DNA of 64,000 bases from Microbacterium amylolyticum (GTDB lineage: Bacteria; Actinomycetota; Actinomycetes; Actinomycetales; Microbacteriaceae). Below are positions 27,427-36,610 of the stretch, in pieces. Position 1 is the stretch's first letter. The number at the start of each line of letters is the position of its first letter. Location of the stretch: positions 620,001 to 684,000 of the forward strand of contig NZ_CP049253.1 of assembly GCF_011046975.1 (NCBI RefSeq). Reading direction: 5' to 3'. The notes under the pieces were generated by a model, which saw only the letters and a program-made list of their open reading frames with translations, had not been told where the DNA came from and ran no database searches. The position numbers and the translations under genes were made by a program.

Positions 27427-28986
27427 TCAGCCGGTTCGGGTGGCGAGCTCCATGATGCGGTGGGCGCGACGATCAAAGATGACACCGCCCAGGAGCACAC
27501 CAGCCACGAGAACCACGCCGCCCGTTATCACTCCCGACAGCAGCGCATCATCAGGTCGCGCTGCTCTCGAGAAGTAGGACTCGGCGGCGCGAATCATCGT
27601 CGGAGTTCCCACGGCAATCGTCAACAACAGCACGATGGCCGGTGCGGCTGCGCCGCGTGGACCGAGACGCTGCGGTTGCCGGAAGGGACTATCCCCCGGG
27701 CGGGCAACCGGGTAGGGAGCCAGCGCCGAAGAAACGCTGGACAGGCCGAGCCCTCCGAAAAAGAGCGCGAGCGCGACACCGATGAACGCTGGAAGAGCAT
27801 CCCACCGATCCGACACCGCCGCGGTCAGCGCCACGGTCAGCGCCAGCATCGGCAAGGTGATCACGAGCACGGGAACGAGCCTGCCGAGGCGATCGGAAAA
27901 TCCGCGGACGCCGGTGACCACGTGGATCCAGACCGCCTCCGAGTCGTAGGCCAGATCATTGTGAGCAATCCACCCGAGAAATGCCGCGACGATCGGCAGC
28001 GGGATGATCGCAACGATCGACGTGGGAGTGCCGGCCAACATGAGCGGGATAACAGGCAGCAGCCCTGCCAGGGGAACGATGGCGACGTTGGCGAGGTAGC
28101 GAACATCGGTTGCCCAGTAGAAGAGGCCGCGAGCACCGATGGCCCCGAACGCCGTGCCAGGGAGAACACCGAACCATCCCAGATGACCTCGCCGTTGCGC
28201 GCGTTCGCGTGGCAGAGTGGAAACGGCCCGTTGCACCCGGATGAACCAGATCACCAGCACCGTGAGCACGGTAACAAACGCGACGATCGTCGGGGCCGTT
28301 GCCGTTTCACCACCCACGACAATTCCCGCTGCCGCGCCGAGGGGCGTGAGGATCAAAACGTCGACGACCTCCCCCGCGAGAATCGGCGCCCCTGCCGCCC
28401 AGGATTGGGTGAGGGCGTAGATACCGGCGGGGATGACCACTGCCGAGGCGGCAATGGCCGTCAAGATCACGGCTTCTCGCAGCCGGTGCGCGTCAAGCGA
28501 GCGCGAAGCCGCCGCGTATCCAATCCGAGCTGCCGTGACGCAGGTGACAACGTGAAGCGTAACGGCAAGTGCGACCGTTCCGGTTTCGGCGCCGTGGGCC
28601 ATCCATACGCTGGCCACCGCGAGATCGACGGCGATCAGCGCCAACGCGGGCGCGGAGAGAAGCCCGCAGATGACCAAGACGGGGGCGACGACGACGACGG
28701 AAACGACCGGCACGGTTGCCAGCGCGCGCGGGTCGAGAGGATCGGGCTTCCCGGCGACGAACGGGGCAAAGAAGAACGCCGCGACAAGAACCGAAGCGAT
28801 GATGACCGACACGACGTGTGCGGTGGAAGCGTCGGCACCGGCGAGGAGCCGGATGCCCCCGATGGACACGATGACCACGGCGATCGCCACGAGCAGGGCG
28901 CCCCCCGTCCAGAGCGCCGCGCGCCGCCCCTGCCGGAATGGTGCCGCGAGCTGCGCGATCCTCAGGCGGAGGAGGTGTGCAGCCAC
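27427..28986 (-). CDS. ABC transporter permease
   Basis: About 519 residues, very hydrophobic with roughly 12-14 membrane segments. There is no recognisable substrate-binding domain. It overlaps the ATPase gene before it by 25 bases, so the two form one transporter. The GTG start at 28986 has a purine-rich stretch (GAGGGGGG) upstream. The many helices and the paired single ATPase resemble ABC-2-type exporters, but the family is not certain and no substrate can be named. Confidence 0.75.
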   Translation of the reverse strand: MAAHLLRLRIAQLAAPFRQGRRAALWTGGALLVAIAVVIVSIGGIRLLAGADASTAHVVSVIIASVLVAAFFFAPFVAGKPDPLDPRALATVPVVSVVVVAPVLVICGLLSAPALALIAVDLAVASVWMAHGAETGTVALAVTLHVVTCVTAARIGYAAASRSLDAHRLREAVILTAIAASAVVIPAGIYALTQSWAAGAPILAGEVVDVLILTPLGAAAGIVVGGETATAPTIVAFVTVLTVLVIWFIRVQRAVSTLPRERAQRRGHLGWFGVLPGTAFGAIGARGLFYWATDVRYLANVAIVPLAGLLPVIPLMLAGTPTSIVAIIPLPIVAAFLGWIAHNDLAYDSEAVWIHVVTGVRGFSDRLGRLVPVLVITLPMLALTVALTAAVSDRWDALPAFIGVALALFFGGLGLSSVSSALAPYPVARPGDSPFRQPQRLGPRGAAAPAIVLLLTIAVGTPTMIRAAESYFSRAARPDDALLSGVITGGVVLVAGVLLGGVIFDRRAHRIMELATRTG

Positions 28987-29813
28987 TCGAGCCCGCCCCC
29001 CTCTTCGCCCATTCCGCTGAGATCGACGAAGCGCTGTTCCAGGGTCATCTCGCCGCGAACCTCGTCGAGCGTTCCCTCGGCGAGCACCTGGCCGGTCACG
29101 AGCACGGCAATGCGCGAGCACATTCGCTCGATGAGCTCCATGCTGTGCCCGGAGAGAATGACGGTTCCTCCGCCATCAACGTACTGACGGAGAACATCGA
29201 GGAGCTTTTGGGCTGAAACGGGGTCGACGGATTCGAATGGCTCGTCAAGGACGAGAAGCCGTGGCGCGTGGATCATGGCGCACGCGAGCATGAGCTTCTT
29301 CGTCATGCCTGTCGAATAGTCCGTGACGGGCCGCGCGAGGGCGCCGGTCAGCTCGAATGCTTCGGCGAGTTGCTCGATCCGTTCCTTCGTTTCCCGTGAT
29401 TTCAACCCGCGCAGCGCGCCGAAGTAATAGAGCAGCTGCCGACCAGTGAGGCGATCAAAGGTGCGCATGCGGTCGGGAAGAACACCCATGAGGGCCTTCG
29501 CCGCACGCGGATGCTTCCGCGCTTCGACGCCGAACACGTCGATTTCTCCACGGTCGGCGCGGAGCAAACCGGAAATCATCGACAGTGTCGTCGTCTTACC
29601 GGCACCGTTAGGGCCGACCAGACCGTAGAACGATCCGGCGGGAACCGTCAGGTCGATACCGGCAACTGCGGGTTCACCGCCGTAGGTTTTCACCACCCCG
29701 CGAAGCTCCAGAGCCGGTGTGTTGTCTTCCGGCTCGACCGTGTCTGCGCTCCCCTCGCGCTCGTCGGCATGCTCGCTTTCGGCCGCATCGCGGTCCCCCG
29801 AGGTGATCGTCAC
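28962..29813 (-). CDS. ABC transporter ATP-binding protein
   Basis: 283 residues. A polar acidic N-terminal tail (about 35 residues) is followed by a nucleotide-binding domain. Walker A is GPNGAGKTT, the signature region is YSTGMTKKLMLACAM (degenerate LSGGQ), Walker B is LLVLDEPFESVD and the switch His is in LSGHSMELIE. This is the CcmA/ABC-2 type, energising export by the adjacent permease. GTG start with TATGTT six bases upstream (leaderless). Confidence 0.88.
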   Translation of the reverse strand: MTITSGDRDAAESEHADEREGSADTVEPEDNTPALELRGVVKTYGGEPAVAGIDLTVPAGSFYGLVGPNGAGKTTTLSMISGLLRADRGEIDVFGVEARKHPRAAKALMGVLPDRMRTFDRLTGRQLLYYFGALRGLKSRETKERIEQLAEAFELTGALARPVTDYSTGMTKKLMLACAMIHAPRLLVLDEPFESVDPVSAQKLLDVLRQYVDGGGTVILSGHSMELIERMCSRIAVLVTGQVLAEGTLDEVRGEMTLEQRFVDLSGMGEEGGGLEWLHTSSA

Positions 29814-29825
29814 CTGCCCAACATA

Positions 29826-30043
29826 ACAATCACCTCTCTCGCTTATGGCCGCGACGTGCGCAGTTCGAGCAGATGCTTCCTATCTGCTGATCCCCCGAGA
29901 GAATCCGGCAATATTCAGCACACCTGGGTACCATTTGTCTTGACCAGGGATGAATACTCCGTGAACGACCGGGATCCTCAGGGATATCGGTCGACATCGG
30001 AGCATCGCGGGCGGGCGCCCGTCACCTCGATCAAGGAGCTGCA
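29826..30043. other. Divergent intergenic region with no gene
   Basis: About 218 bases between the ABC ATPase promoter and the nucleotidyltransferase. It is less GC-rich around 29870-29965 and contains TTGACC at 29939, which could be a -35 for the plus strand, but no convincing -10 is seen. No ORF or RNA structure is recognised. Confidence 0.4.
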
Positions 30044-30739
30044 ATGACCATCCAGACCGTGATTCTCGCCGCAGGAATGGGCACGCGGCTCGGTCGCGCC
30101 CTTCCGAAATCCCTGACGATGCTCAGCGATGGCCGCACGATCATGCAGCAGCAGCACGAAAACATCCGCGCGGCTTTCGGAACTGACGCGCGTGTAACAA
30201 CTGTTGTCGGGTACCGCGCCGAGACGATTATCGACGCATTCCCCGACGCGTCGTATGTTCACAACGAAATCTACGACCAGACCAACACGTCGAAAAGCCT
30301 GCTGCGCGCTCTGCTCGCAACAGGTCGCGGCGGCGTCCTGTGGATGAACGGCGACGTCGTCTTCGATCCTCGCGTTCTCGGACGAGCCGTCGATTTCATT
30401 GAGCGCGAAGAGTCCTTCGTAGCCGTAAACACATCGAAGGTCAGCGACGAAGAGGTCAAGTACACACTGAGCGCCGACGGTTTCATTGACGAACTGTCGA
30501 AGAGCGTTCAGAACGGCCTGGGCGAGGCCGTCGGCATCAACTACATCTCGCGTCACGACAAGCGCGCCCTGATCCAGCAGCTTCAGCGCGTCGATGCTCA
30601 GGACTACTTCGAGCGCGGTCTTGAGCTCGCGATCGCCGACAACGGCGTGCGCGTCCAGGCAATGGACATCAGCGATCTCTACGCCGTTGAGGTGGACTTC
30701 GCAGAAGACCTCGAACGCGCGAACGACGTTCTCGCGTAA
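30044..30739 (+). CDS. Nucleotidyltransferase, LicC-like (sugar- or choline-phosphate type)
   Basis: 231 residues with a GT-A-like NTP-transferase fold. The N-terminal signature is ILAAGMGTRLGRALPKSLTM. WMNGDVVFDPRVL carries the metal-binding Asp, and a C-terminal VEVDFAEDLERAN supplies the second acid. It transfers a nucleotide (CTP or UTP) onto a phosphorylated alcohol or sugar. Resemblance to LicC and the CDP-glycerol-type transferases encoded nearby suggest a CDP-activated precursor for a wall polymer. AAGGAG lies upstream of the ATG. It ends at a strong terminator. Confidence 0.75.
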   Translation: MTIQTVILAAGMGTRLGRALPKSLTMLSDGRTIMQQQHENIRAAFGTDARVTTVVGYRAETIIDAFPDASYVHNEIYDQTNTSKSLLRALLATGRGGVLWMNGDVVFDPRVLGRAVDFIEREESFVAVNTSKVSDEEVKYTLSADGFIDELSKSVQNGLGEAVGINYISRHDKRALIQQLQRVDAQDYFERGLELAIADNGVRVQAMDISDLYAVEVDFAEDLERANDVLA

Positions 30740-30753
30740 CCCGCGTCTTCTCG

Positions 30754-30791
30754 CGAGGCCCCTGACGTTCGAGCGTCAGGGGCCTCGTTTT
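30754..30791 (+). terminator. Intrinsic terminator
   Basis: A 14-bp stem (CGAGGCCCCTGACG with its complement), a 6-base loop, then TTTTA. It ends the nucleotidyltransferase transcript; the -10 box of the next gene overlaps its T run. Confidence 0.9.
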
Positions 30792-30802
30792 ATGCTCAGC
30801 GC

Positions 30803-31087
30803 ATGACGCCGAGCGCTTCGCGACACTCCTCCCCCGTCCCCTGGGCCGTCGAACGTGCGGGCGCCCATCCGATCGTCACCAATGCGAGCGATGAACCCCT
30901 GGAGTACGTCAAGGCACTCGTTTTCGACGGCAACGAACGGCTCCATGCCGAGAGCTGGGGCCTCGTTCTTCCCGGAGACCACAGTGAACTGTGCCTGTGC
31001 GGCATCGAGCCGTCGGACGCCTCGGTTGCGCTGATCTGGTTCCGCGCGGGTGACAATCAGGAGTTGCTGTGGCGCTTCGTGCTGTAG
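30803..31087 (+). CDS. Small protein of unknown function
   Basis: 94 residues, no signal peptide. The composition is balanced, with a folded-looking centre (EPLEYVKALVFDGNERLHAE) and paired cysteines in LCLCGIEP. I do not recognise a family. TATGCT six bases before the ATG supports a leaderless start directly after the terminator. It is convergent with the XRE regulator, with nine bases between their stops. Confidence 0.6.
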   Translation: MTPSASRHSSPVPWAVERAGAHPIVTNASDEPLEYVKALVFDGNERLHAESWGLVLPGDHSELCLCGIEPSDASVALIWFRAGDNQELLWRFVL

Positions 31088-31096
31088 GCCGACAGA

Positions 31097-31405
31097 TCAG
31101 CCGTAGAGATCGCGGCGGTTACGTCGAGAAACGCTCTGCGAGTACCCGTAGGGCTCACGCCCCGAGGGAAGATCGTTCGCCGCGACGCCGTCAACAAGCT
31201 CCGAGACCCCCACTTCGAGCGCCGTCGCAATCTGTACGAGGGTGTACAGCGTCGGATGACCCTCTCCGCGCTCGATGCGTTGATAGTGCGTGAGGTCCAT
31301 ATCGGCGCAGTCAGCGATGCGCTTGGCGCTGAGATTCGTTTGGTGCCGCAACTCCGCGATGCGCGCGCCCGTCTTCGCGGTCGCCCGCGAGTGTGCGTCT
31401 GCCAT
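31097..31405 (-). CDS. XRE-family HTH regulator
   Basis: 102 residues. A Cro/CI-type helix-turn-helix covers residues about 12-66: IAELRHQTNLSAKRIADCAD, then LTHYQRIERGEGHPTLYTLV. The C-terminal 30 residues are basic (SVSRRNRRDLYG). It is a DNA-binding regulator without a sensing domain. The start is taken at ATG 31405; GTG 31435 is in frame. A near-palindrome over the AT-rich promoter suggests self-control. Its position beside surface-polymer genes suggests, but does not prove, a role there. Confidence 0.75.
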   Translation of the reverse strand: MADAHSRATAKTGARIAELRHQTNLSAKRIADCADMDLTHYQRIERGEGHPTLYTLVQIATALEVGVSELVDGVAANDLPSGREPYGYSQSVSRRNRRDLYG

Positions 31406-31454
31406 TCGACAATCTTTACCTGCGATGGCAATCACGCGCCTGATTTTTTTGCCA

Positions 31455-31468
31455 TGGTTTATATACCA
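31455..31468 (-). promoter_or_regulatory. AT-rich near-palindrome upstream of the XRE gene
   Basis: TGGTTTATATACCA, about 50 bases before the XRE start. It holds a TATA(A/T)A-like -10 on the minus strand and is flanked by symmetric TGGT/ACCA arms. It is a candidate promoter overlapping an operator. Confidence 0.35.
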
Positions 31469-31518
31469 CCGGGCGGGACGACGATCGTCTCCGCAGCGAT
31501 TCAGCTCGTTTCTGCGAG

Positions 31519-32781
31519 CTACGAATCATGCTCACGGGACGCGCAGGCGTCCCAATGAGCCATGAGCTGTTCGATCGCGGCGTGGAACCGTGCCGTTGGA
31601 GCACCGGGAGATGTATCCCCAAAGTAGTGACGCACCCAGTGCGCAAGTCGCTCGGCGGTGTCGGGATCCGCCATCACCCGCGTCACGTGCTCCGTGATAT
31701 CAGAGGCGCCGGCCGGGTCGAGCCACTCACACGCCCCGAGATAGCCACTCTCGTCCACCTTCGCAGACGGCGAGGCAGGGCGTGTCACCATCAATGGCTT
31801 GCCCGCAGCGAGACGGTCGTACACCATTGCCGAGATATCGACGATCGCCACATCCGACGCCGACAACTGCCAGCCCAGCTCCGGGCCGTCATCGAATACG
31901 TGATGAGCGCTCGGGTCCAGTTCGTTTGCCACCTGGATCGCTCTGATGATGCGTGCATTGGCCTCGCCGTACGCCATCTCGACAACGCCACTCCGCGGAT
32001 GGGGACGATAGATCACGCGGTATCGAGGATCAGCGAGAAGCCTGGTAACGAGCGTTTCGCCGTGTGTGAGAATCGACCCGTACGCGGCGGACGGGCGGTC
32101 GCCTTCCCACGTGGGGGCGTAGAGAACCACGGTGCGACCGTCTGCGGTGAACGGTGTGTTGCCCGAGTAGTGGTCGGCCTGCGGCCGTCCGATCTCGATC
32201 GTCCGCCGATCGAGATCGAAATCCCACAGAGTTCGCGACAGGCGCTCACGCGCGGCCTGTCCAGCGATCAGGGCATAGTCGTAGGCCTTGTACTGGTTGG
32301 TCGTCATGTACATCTTGTCCGACTCGCCATGATTGATGAAGACGTGCCAGCGGCGACCGTAGCGGAACATCTGGAAGTTACGCGTGTTCTGGTTCACGTA
32401 CAGGACGATGCGGATGTCCTGACGCCTGATGAACTTCTCCACCCGCTTGATGTCGGGAACAAAAGCCACCGGCAGCGCTCCGTCATCCAACAGCGCGCGT
32501 GCTCCTGTGGCGTTGCGAGCCATCACGACAACGGGCCAGGTCTCGGCCAGTTTGCGCAGCGGCTGGTACCACTGTCGCATCTGGTACATGTTCACGTCAC
32601 CGTCGGCGAAATAGACCGCGATTTGGAAGCTGTTTCGCTCGAGCGGCCCTCGTTCGGAGATCGCCGCGCGCACGGCGCGGAAAGAATTCCGCGCATGGGC
32701 GGCCTTCTTCACGAGAGCTAGGGCCTTCTTCGCGTCGTTCAGCAATGCCACGGCATCAACGCTAGCTCGGAGAACTGGCAT
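31519..32781 (-). CDS. CDP-glycerol glycerophosphotransferase family protein
   Basis: About 420 residues, GT-B-like fold. It contains HVFINHGESDKMYMTTNQYK near the middle, followed by VVLYAPTWEGDRPSAAYGSI and YRPHPRSGVVE, then VAIVDISAMVYDRLAAGKPL. These match the TagB/TagF family that adds glycerol-phosphate or ribitol-phosphate units in teichoic acid assembly on the cytoplasmic face. No membrane helix is seen. It is 22 bases from the divergent GT2 gene if both starts are right. One of three family members in the region. Confidence 0.82.
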   Translation of the reverse strand: MPVLRASVDAVALLNDAKKALALVKKAAHARNSFRAVRAAISERGPLERNSFQIAVYFADGDVNMYQMRQWYQPLRKLAETWPVVVMARNATGARALLDDGALPVAFVPDIKRVEKFIRRQDIRIVLYVNQNTRNFQMFRYGRRWHVFINHGESDKMYMTTNQYKAYDYALIAGQAARERLSRTLWDFDLDRRTIEIGRPQADHYSGNTPFTADGRTVVLYAPTWEGDRPSAAYGSILTHGETLVTRLLADPRYRVIYRPHPRSGVVEMAYGEANARIIRAIQVANELDPSAHHVFDDGPELGWQLSASDVAIVDISAMVYDRLAAGKPLMVTRPASPSAKVDESGYLGACEWLDPAGASDITEHVTRVMADPDTAERLAHWVRHYFGDTSPGAPTARFHAAIEQLMAHWDACASREHDS

Positions 32782-32803
32782 GACCCCGTGGGATGATCGA
32801 CAA

Positions 32804-33913
32804 ATGCGTAACGATCCCGGCTCTCCGAGCGCTCGCTCCCCTTTCCGGGAGGCCCCGCCCGTGGAACCAGGAGCGGGTGTGTCCTTCGTCATGCCCGTTC
32901 TCAACGAGCGGGACTATCTCGAACGCGCTGTTGCGTCGACCCTGGCGCAAGAGGTGGATGGCCCCGTTGAACTCGTGCTTGCCCTCGGACCATCGTCAGA
33001 TGGAACCACCGAGCTTGCCCGGGCAATTGCCGCCGGTGACGACCGCATCGCGCTCGTCGATAACCCGGACGCAGATATCCCGGTCGGGCTGAATGCCGCC
33101 ATCCGAGCCTCGCGATTTCCCACGATCGTCCGCGTCGATGCCCATTCCGAGCTCACGCCCGGATACACAAAGCGGGCGCTCGCGACGCTCGATCGCACGC
33201 GGGCGGCCAACGTCGGCGGCGTCATGCGCGCCGACGGCCGCGCACCCTTTCAACGCGCCGTCGCAGCTGCCTACAACTCTCCCATTGGGCTCGGCGGCGG
33301 TGCCTACCATGGCGGCACAGAAGAGACTGATGCCGAATCGGCCTATCTCGGAGTCATGCGCCGCTCCGTGCTGGACGAGGTCGGCCTGTTCGACGAAACC
33401 CTTCGCCGCGGCGAAGACTGGGAGCTGAACCTTCGCATTCGTGCGGCCGGGTATCGCGTGATCTTCGACCCCGCTCTTTCCGTGACCTACTGGCCGCGGG
33501 AGAGCTGGTCGCGTCTGCTGCGTCAGTTCCTCGCGACGGGGCGCTGGCGCGGGGAACTCGTTCGACGCTACGGCGCACGCAACTCGGCACGCTTCTTCGC
33601 CCCTCCCGCGCTCGTCGGGTTTATCGCCGCCGCCGCGGGCACCGGTCTGTTGCGGATCGCCGGGCCGTTCTCACGCGCGGGAACGCTTCTGGCCGGGGCA
33701 ATTCTGATTCCTGTTGCGCTCTACGCCATTGTTGTGGCCGCTTATGCTGTGGCCCGTCGACCCGCGTCGCTGCGCGAACGCCTCTGGTCGATTGCCGTTA
33801 TTCCGACGATGCACATCGCCTGGGGAGCCGGTTTTATCGCCGGTGTCGCGCGCGGCGCCCGCGACACGATCGACACATCGCGCCTCGACGGGCGCAATAC
33901 GCCCCTCCCCTAA
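32804..33913 (+). CDS. Glycosyltransferase family 2, ExoA-like, membrane-anchored
   Basis: About 369 residues. The GT-A domain has VSFVMPVLNERDYLERAVAS, the metal-binding acid region IVRVDAHSELTPGY, and the acceptor/catalytic RRGEDWELNLRIRAAGYRV. Two to three hydrophobic segments lie near 265-285, 295-325 and 335-360. It probably adds a sugar to a lipid-linked surface glycan. The start is uncertain (ATG 32804 or 32780). Its TAA stop overlaps the TAG stop of the convergent gene, sharing the bases CTAA. Confidence 0.85.
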   Translation: MRNDPGSPSARSPFREAPPVEPGAGVSFVMPVLNERDYLERAVASTLAQEVDGPVELVLALGPSSDGTTELARAIAAGDDRIALVDNPDADIPVGLNAAIRASRFPTIVRVDAHSELTPGYTKRALATLDRTRAANVGGVMRADGRAPFQRAVAAAYNSPIGLGGGAYHGGTEETDAESAYLGVMRRSVLDEVGLFDETLRRGEDWELNLRIRAAGYRVIFDPALSVTYWPRESWSRLLRQFLATGRWRGELVRRYGARNSARFFAPPALVGFIAAAAGTGLLRIAGPFSRAGTLLAGAILIPVALYAIVVAAYAVARRPASLRERLWSIAVIPTMHIAWGAGFIAGVARGARDTIDTSRLDGRNTPLP

Positions 33914-35358
33914 GAACTCTTCCCGCGATCGAGAAACCCCTGGTCGAAGATGCGTGCCACAACACGCTGGGAGGCGCGGCCATCCTCGCGCCGGTTAAAT
34001 CGCGCCTGCCACTTGTCGTAGCGCACGGCAAACTCGTCGGGATCCCGCGCGAGGGCGGCCACCAGCTCGTCCTGTGAACGAACGAGCGGGCCGGGCGCTC
34101 GGGCGACCAGATCAAAGTAAAACCCGCGCAGCTCGCCACGGTACCGCTCGATATCCGGAACGAGGAAGTACATGGGCTTCCCCGTGACGCTGAAATCGAA
34201 CATCACGGATGAGTAGTCGGTGACAAGGGCGTCCGCTGCAACAAGAAGTGCGGAGGTGTCCGCAAAGCCCGTCACGTCGATGACGCGCGGGCCGTCGACG
34301 TTTCTTCCCGGCACGAGGGTCCGGGTGTGGCCGCGCACGAGGACAACCGACTGCGTCTCCTTCGCCAACTCAACCGGATCGATGAAGTCGACGATCTCCG
34401 CACGGTCATCTCGCCACGTCGGCGCGTAGATCACCACCCGCTCCTCCGGCGCGATCCCGAGCGCGCGACGCGTCGCACCGTCATCTCCCGTTGTCAGAAC
34501 GTCGTTGCGCGGATACCCCTCTGTCCAGACGGGCTTTCCCAAAAACGCGTATGCCTTCGACAGAATGCGCGCCGCGTAGGGGTTTTGGGCGAGGAGAACG
34601 TCCCAGCGACGAGACTCCTTCACGATGGCTCCCCACCGTCGCGGAGCAAAACCGCCGCGATGCAGGGCAAGCCTCTTGAGCGGCGTTCCGTGCCAGGTCT
34701 GCAATACTCGCTGTCCCGCACGCCGGGTGTAGCGGCGCCGCAGCCAGTCGTTGACGACCAGCAGGCGGGACGCACTGCGAGCACGCCACCACTCCTCCGA
34801 GCCCTCGATGAGCGCGACGGCGCCATCAGGCACGACAACGGAATGATCGACCACGCTCCAGTAGCGGGTCACACCGGGTTCGATCCGGGCGATCTCGCGG
34901 TCAATAGCCAGAGGGTTGCATCCGGCGACGCGGCCATAGAAGCTCTCGAAGAACACGGCGTTCTCGAGGGGTGCGGTGTGGGCGGAATACCGGCGCTCAT
35001 GCGCGGCGATCGCTTCCACCGACTCCAACGCGGGATCCAGCGGCGGCCCCACCAGCAGTCGATCGCCCTTTACCTCGACCCGTAGCCGCGACAGAAGCTG
35101 CAGCGGGATGTCAACGTCAACGTCAACACCCGGAATATCAATGTGGTATTCGCCCGACGGCAAAGGGAGTTCCGGGCCGCCCCACCGCGAAACATGAAGC
35201 GGAAAACGGGCCTTCCACGTTTTCCCGCGACCCGTGAGACGCGCCTCTGACCGGGCACGCGCACCGACCAGCGCCGCAGCGCCGGGACGTTCGCCCGTGC
35301 CGGAGAGAATGAGGATCTGCTCCTGCGCGTCAATTGCGCAGCTCGTGGCAGTTGTCAT
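33910..35358 (-). CDS. CDP-glycerol glycerophosphotransferase family protein
   Basis: About 482 residues. An N-terminal domain of about 110 residues (beta-rich, including PLPSGEYHIDIPGVDVDVDI) precedes the TagB/TagF catalytic region: LQTWHGTPLKRLALHRGG, VVIYAPTWRDDRAEIVDF, VLVRGHTRTLVPG and ALVTDYSSVMFDFSVTGKPM. The two His regions (WHGTPLK and RGHT) are the catalytic pair of the family. It would extend a polyol-phosphate wall polymer. ATG 35358 is chosen, 19 bases after the stop of the preceding family member, so the two are one operon. Confidence 0.85.
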   Translation of the reverse strand: MTTATSCAIDAQEQILILSGTGERPGAAALVGARARSEARLTGRGKTWKARFPLHVSRWGGPELPLPSGEYHIDIPGVDVDVDIPLQLLSRLRVEVKGDRLLVGPPLDPALESVEAIAAHERRYSAHTAPLENAVFFESFYGRVAGCNPLAIDREIARIEPGVTRYWSVVDHSVVVPDGAVALIEGSEEWWRARSASRLLVVNDWLRRRYTRRAGQRVLQTWHGTPLKRLALHRGGFAPRRWGAIVKESRRWDVLLAQNPYAARILSKAYAFLGKPVWTEGYPRNDVLTTGDDGATRRALGIAPEERVVIYAPTWRDDRAEIVDFIDPVELAKETQSVVLVRGHTRTLVPGRNVDGPRVIDVTGFADTSALLVAADALVTDYSSVMFDFSVTGKPMYFLVPDIERYRGELRGFYFDLVARAPGPLVRSQDELVAALARDPDEFAVRYDKWQARFNRREDGRASQRVVARIFDQGFLDRGKSS

Positions 35359-35377
35359 CGTTGCGTGTTCTCCCACG

Positions 35378-36610
35378 TCAGGCCTTCCCCACTCGCGCGA
35401 AGATTGCGGCGAGCATGCGGCGGCCGTTCTGTCCGTCGCGGAACGCATGAACGCTTTCGCTGAGCTCACGTGCGCGGACAACAAGACGGTCGCGCTCCCC
35501 ATCCTGCCCGAGGAGTGTGTCGATTCGCGGAATCAGCTCGTGCCATGTCGTGGCCGCATCGGCAGCAACGTCCTCGTAGCGTCCGTAGAACCCCCGGCGT
35601 ATGGCATATTGCTCGAGATCCGGCGCGAGGAAGAGTGCCGGCAGCGGAACGAGAGTGGCGTCGTAAACGAGAGATGAGTAGTCCGTGATGAGAGCGTGAA
35701 ATGCGGGAAGCGCGGGGGTGATGTCGGCGAGGACATCGGCTCCGAGGAGCGCGACTCGATCGGTGTCAATTCCGGGGCGATAGTTTCCTTCGCCGAGCCG
35801 ATGAGAACGGATGACAAAGGTGACGTCGTGCTGTTCGGCGAGCTCACTGATCTCGCGCCACTCGCTCGGAGTAGGAACGCCGGGATCGGGATCGCCGTCG
35901 CGCCACGTCGGCGCATACAGCACCAGGCGCCGATCGCCCACGTGAGGGAGGTGTCGAAGAAGAATCTCTCGCGCGCGCGTTTCACGTTCACGATCACTGC
36001 CGCGCGAGAGTGCGTCCACACGCGGCTCCCCTGTGACAACAATCGCGCTATCGGCAATACCGAACGCCGATTCGAAGCGGCCGCGCACGAAATGGCTGGC
36101 GACGGGAATAGCGCCGATACGTTGCGCCGCTCTGCGATACATCCAGGCGATCACGCGGCGCACCACCGCCGAGCCCGGGAGGAAGGCGCTTCGAACCATC
36201 TCGGGAGCATCGAGCCCGATGCGCTTGAGAGGAATACCGTGCCACAGCTGGGCGACGAAGGCGCCCGTCACCCCGTAGGGATTCACATCGCCGAAGCCGT
36301 GTGTGACAACTGCAACGCGTGCCCGCGCGGTTGCCCAGAACCCGCGCCACGACATTTTCCGGGTGTGTGGCATGCCGCGTTCTTCCGCCTCACGCGCTTC
36401 TTCGTCGGAGGACGTCAGCCACACTGCGTCAACTCCCTGCTCGCGTGCTAGGCGCCAGATCTCCAGCGCGCCGTCGGCGATGCCGGCCCCGCACCCGAAC
36501 ACCCAACGTTCCCCACGCGGAAGGAGCAGTGTCACCAGACGTCCCGCGCCGTAGAGGGGAATGCGCGCAAGCTTCGCGGCGTTGCCCGCGCCAAAGGAGA
36601 AGGACGCCAT
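35378..36610 (-). CDS. CDP-glycerol glycerophosphotransferase family protein
   Basis: About 410 residues, closest in layout to TagB-type primases. AQLWHGIPLKRIGLDAPEM, LVLYAPTWRDGDPDPGVP, FVIRSHRLGEGNY and ALITDYSSLVYDATLVPLPA are the family motifs with both catalytic histidines. It probably starts or extends a glycerol-phosphate-type polymer. A TACGCT box six bases before the ATG suggests a leaderless transcript. The ATG itself lies inside the 3' arm of the htrA terminator hairpin. Confidence 0.85.
   Translation of the reverse strand: MASFSFGAGNAAKLARIPLYGAGRLVTLLLPRGERWVFGCGAGIADGALEIWRLAREQGVDAVWLTSSDEEAREAEERGMPHTRKMSWRGFWATARARVAVVTHGFGDVNPYGVTGAFVAQLWHGIPLKRIGLDAPEMVRSAFLPGSAVVRRVIAWMYRRAAQRIGAIPVASHFVRGRFESAFGIADSAIVVTGEPRVDALSRGSDRERETRAREILLRHLPHVGDRRLVLYAPTWRDGDPDPGVPTPSEWREISELAEQHDVTFVIRSHRLGEGNYRPGIDTDRVALLGADVLADITPALPAFHALITDYSSLVYDATLVPLPALFLAPDLEQYAIRRGFYGRYEDVAADAATTWHELIPRIDTLLGQDGERDRLVVRARELSESVHAFRDGQNGRRMLAAIFARVGKA

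Noticed and set aside
30803..31405. Toxin-antitoxin pair made of the small gene and the XRE regulator
   Set aside because: The genes are convergent rather than co-transcribed, and the small protein shows no toxin fold that I recognise.
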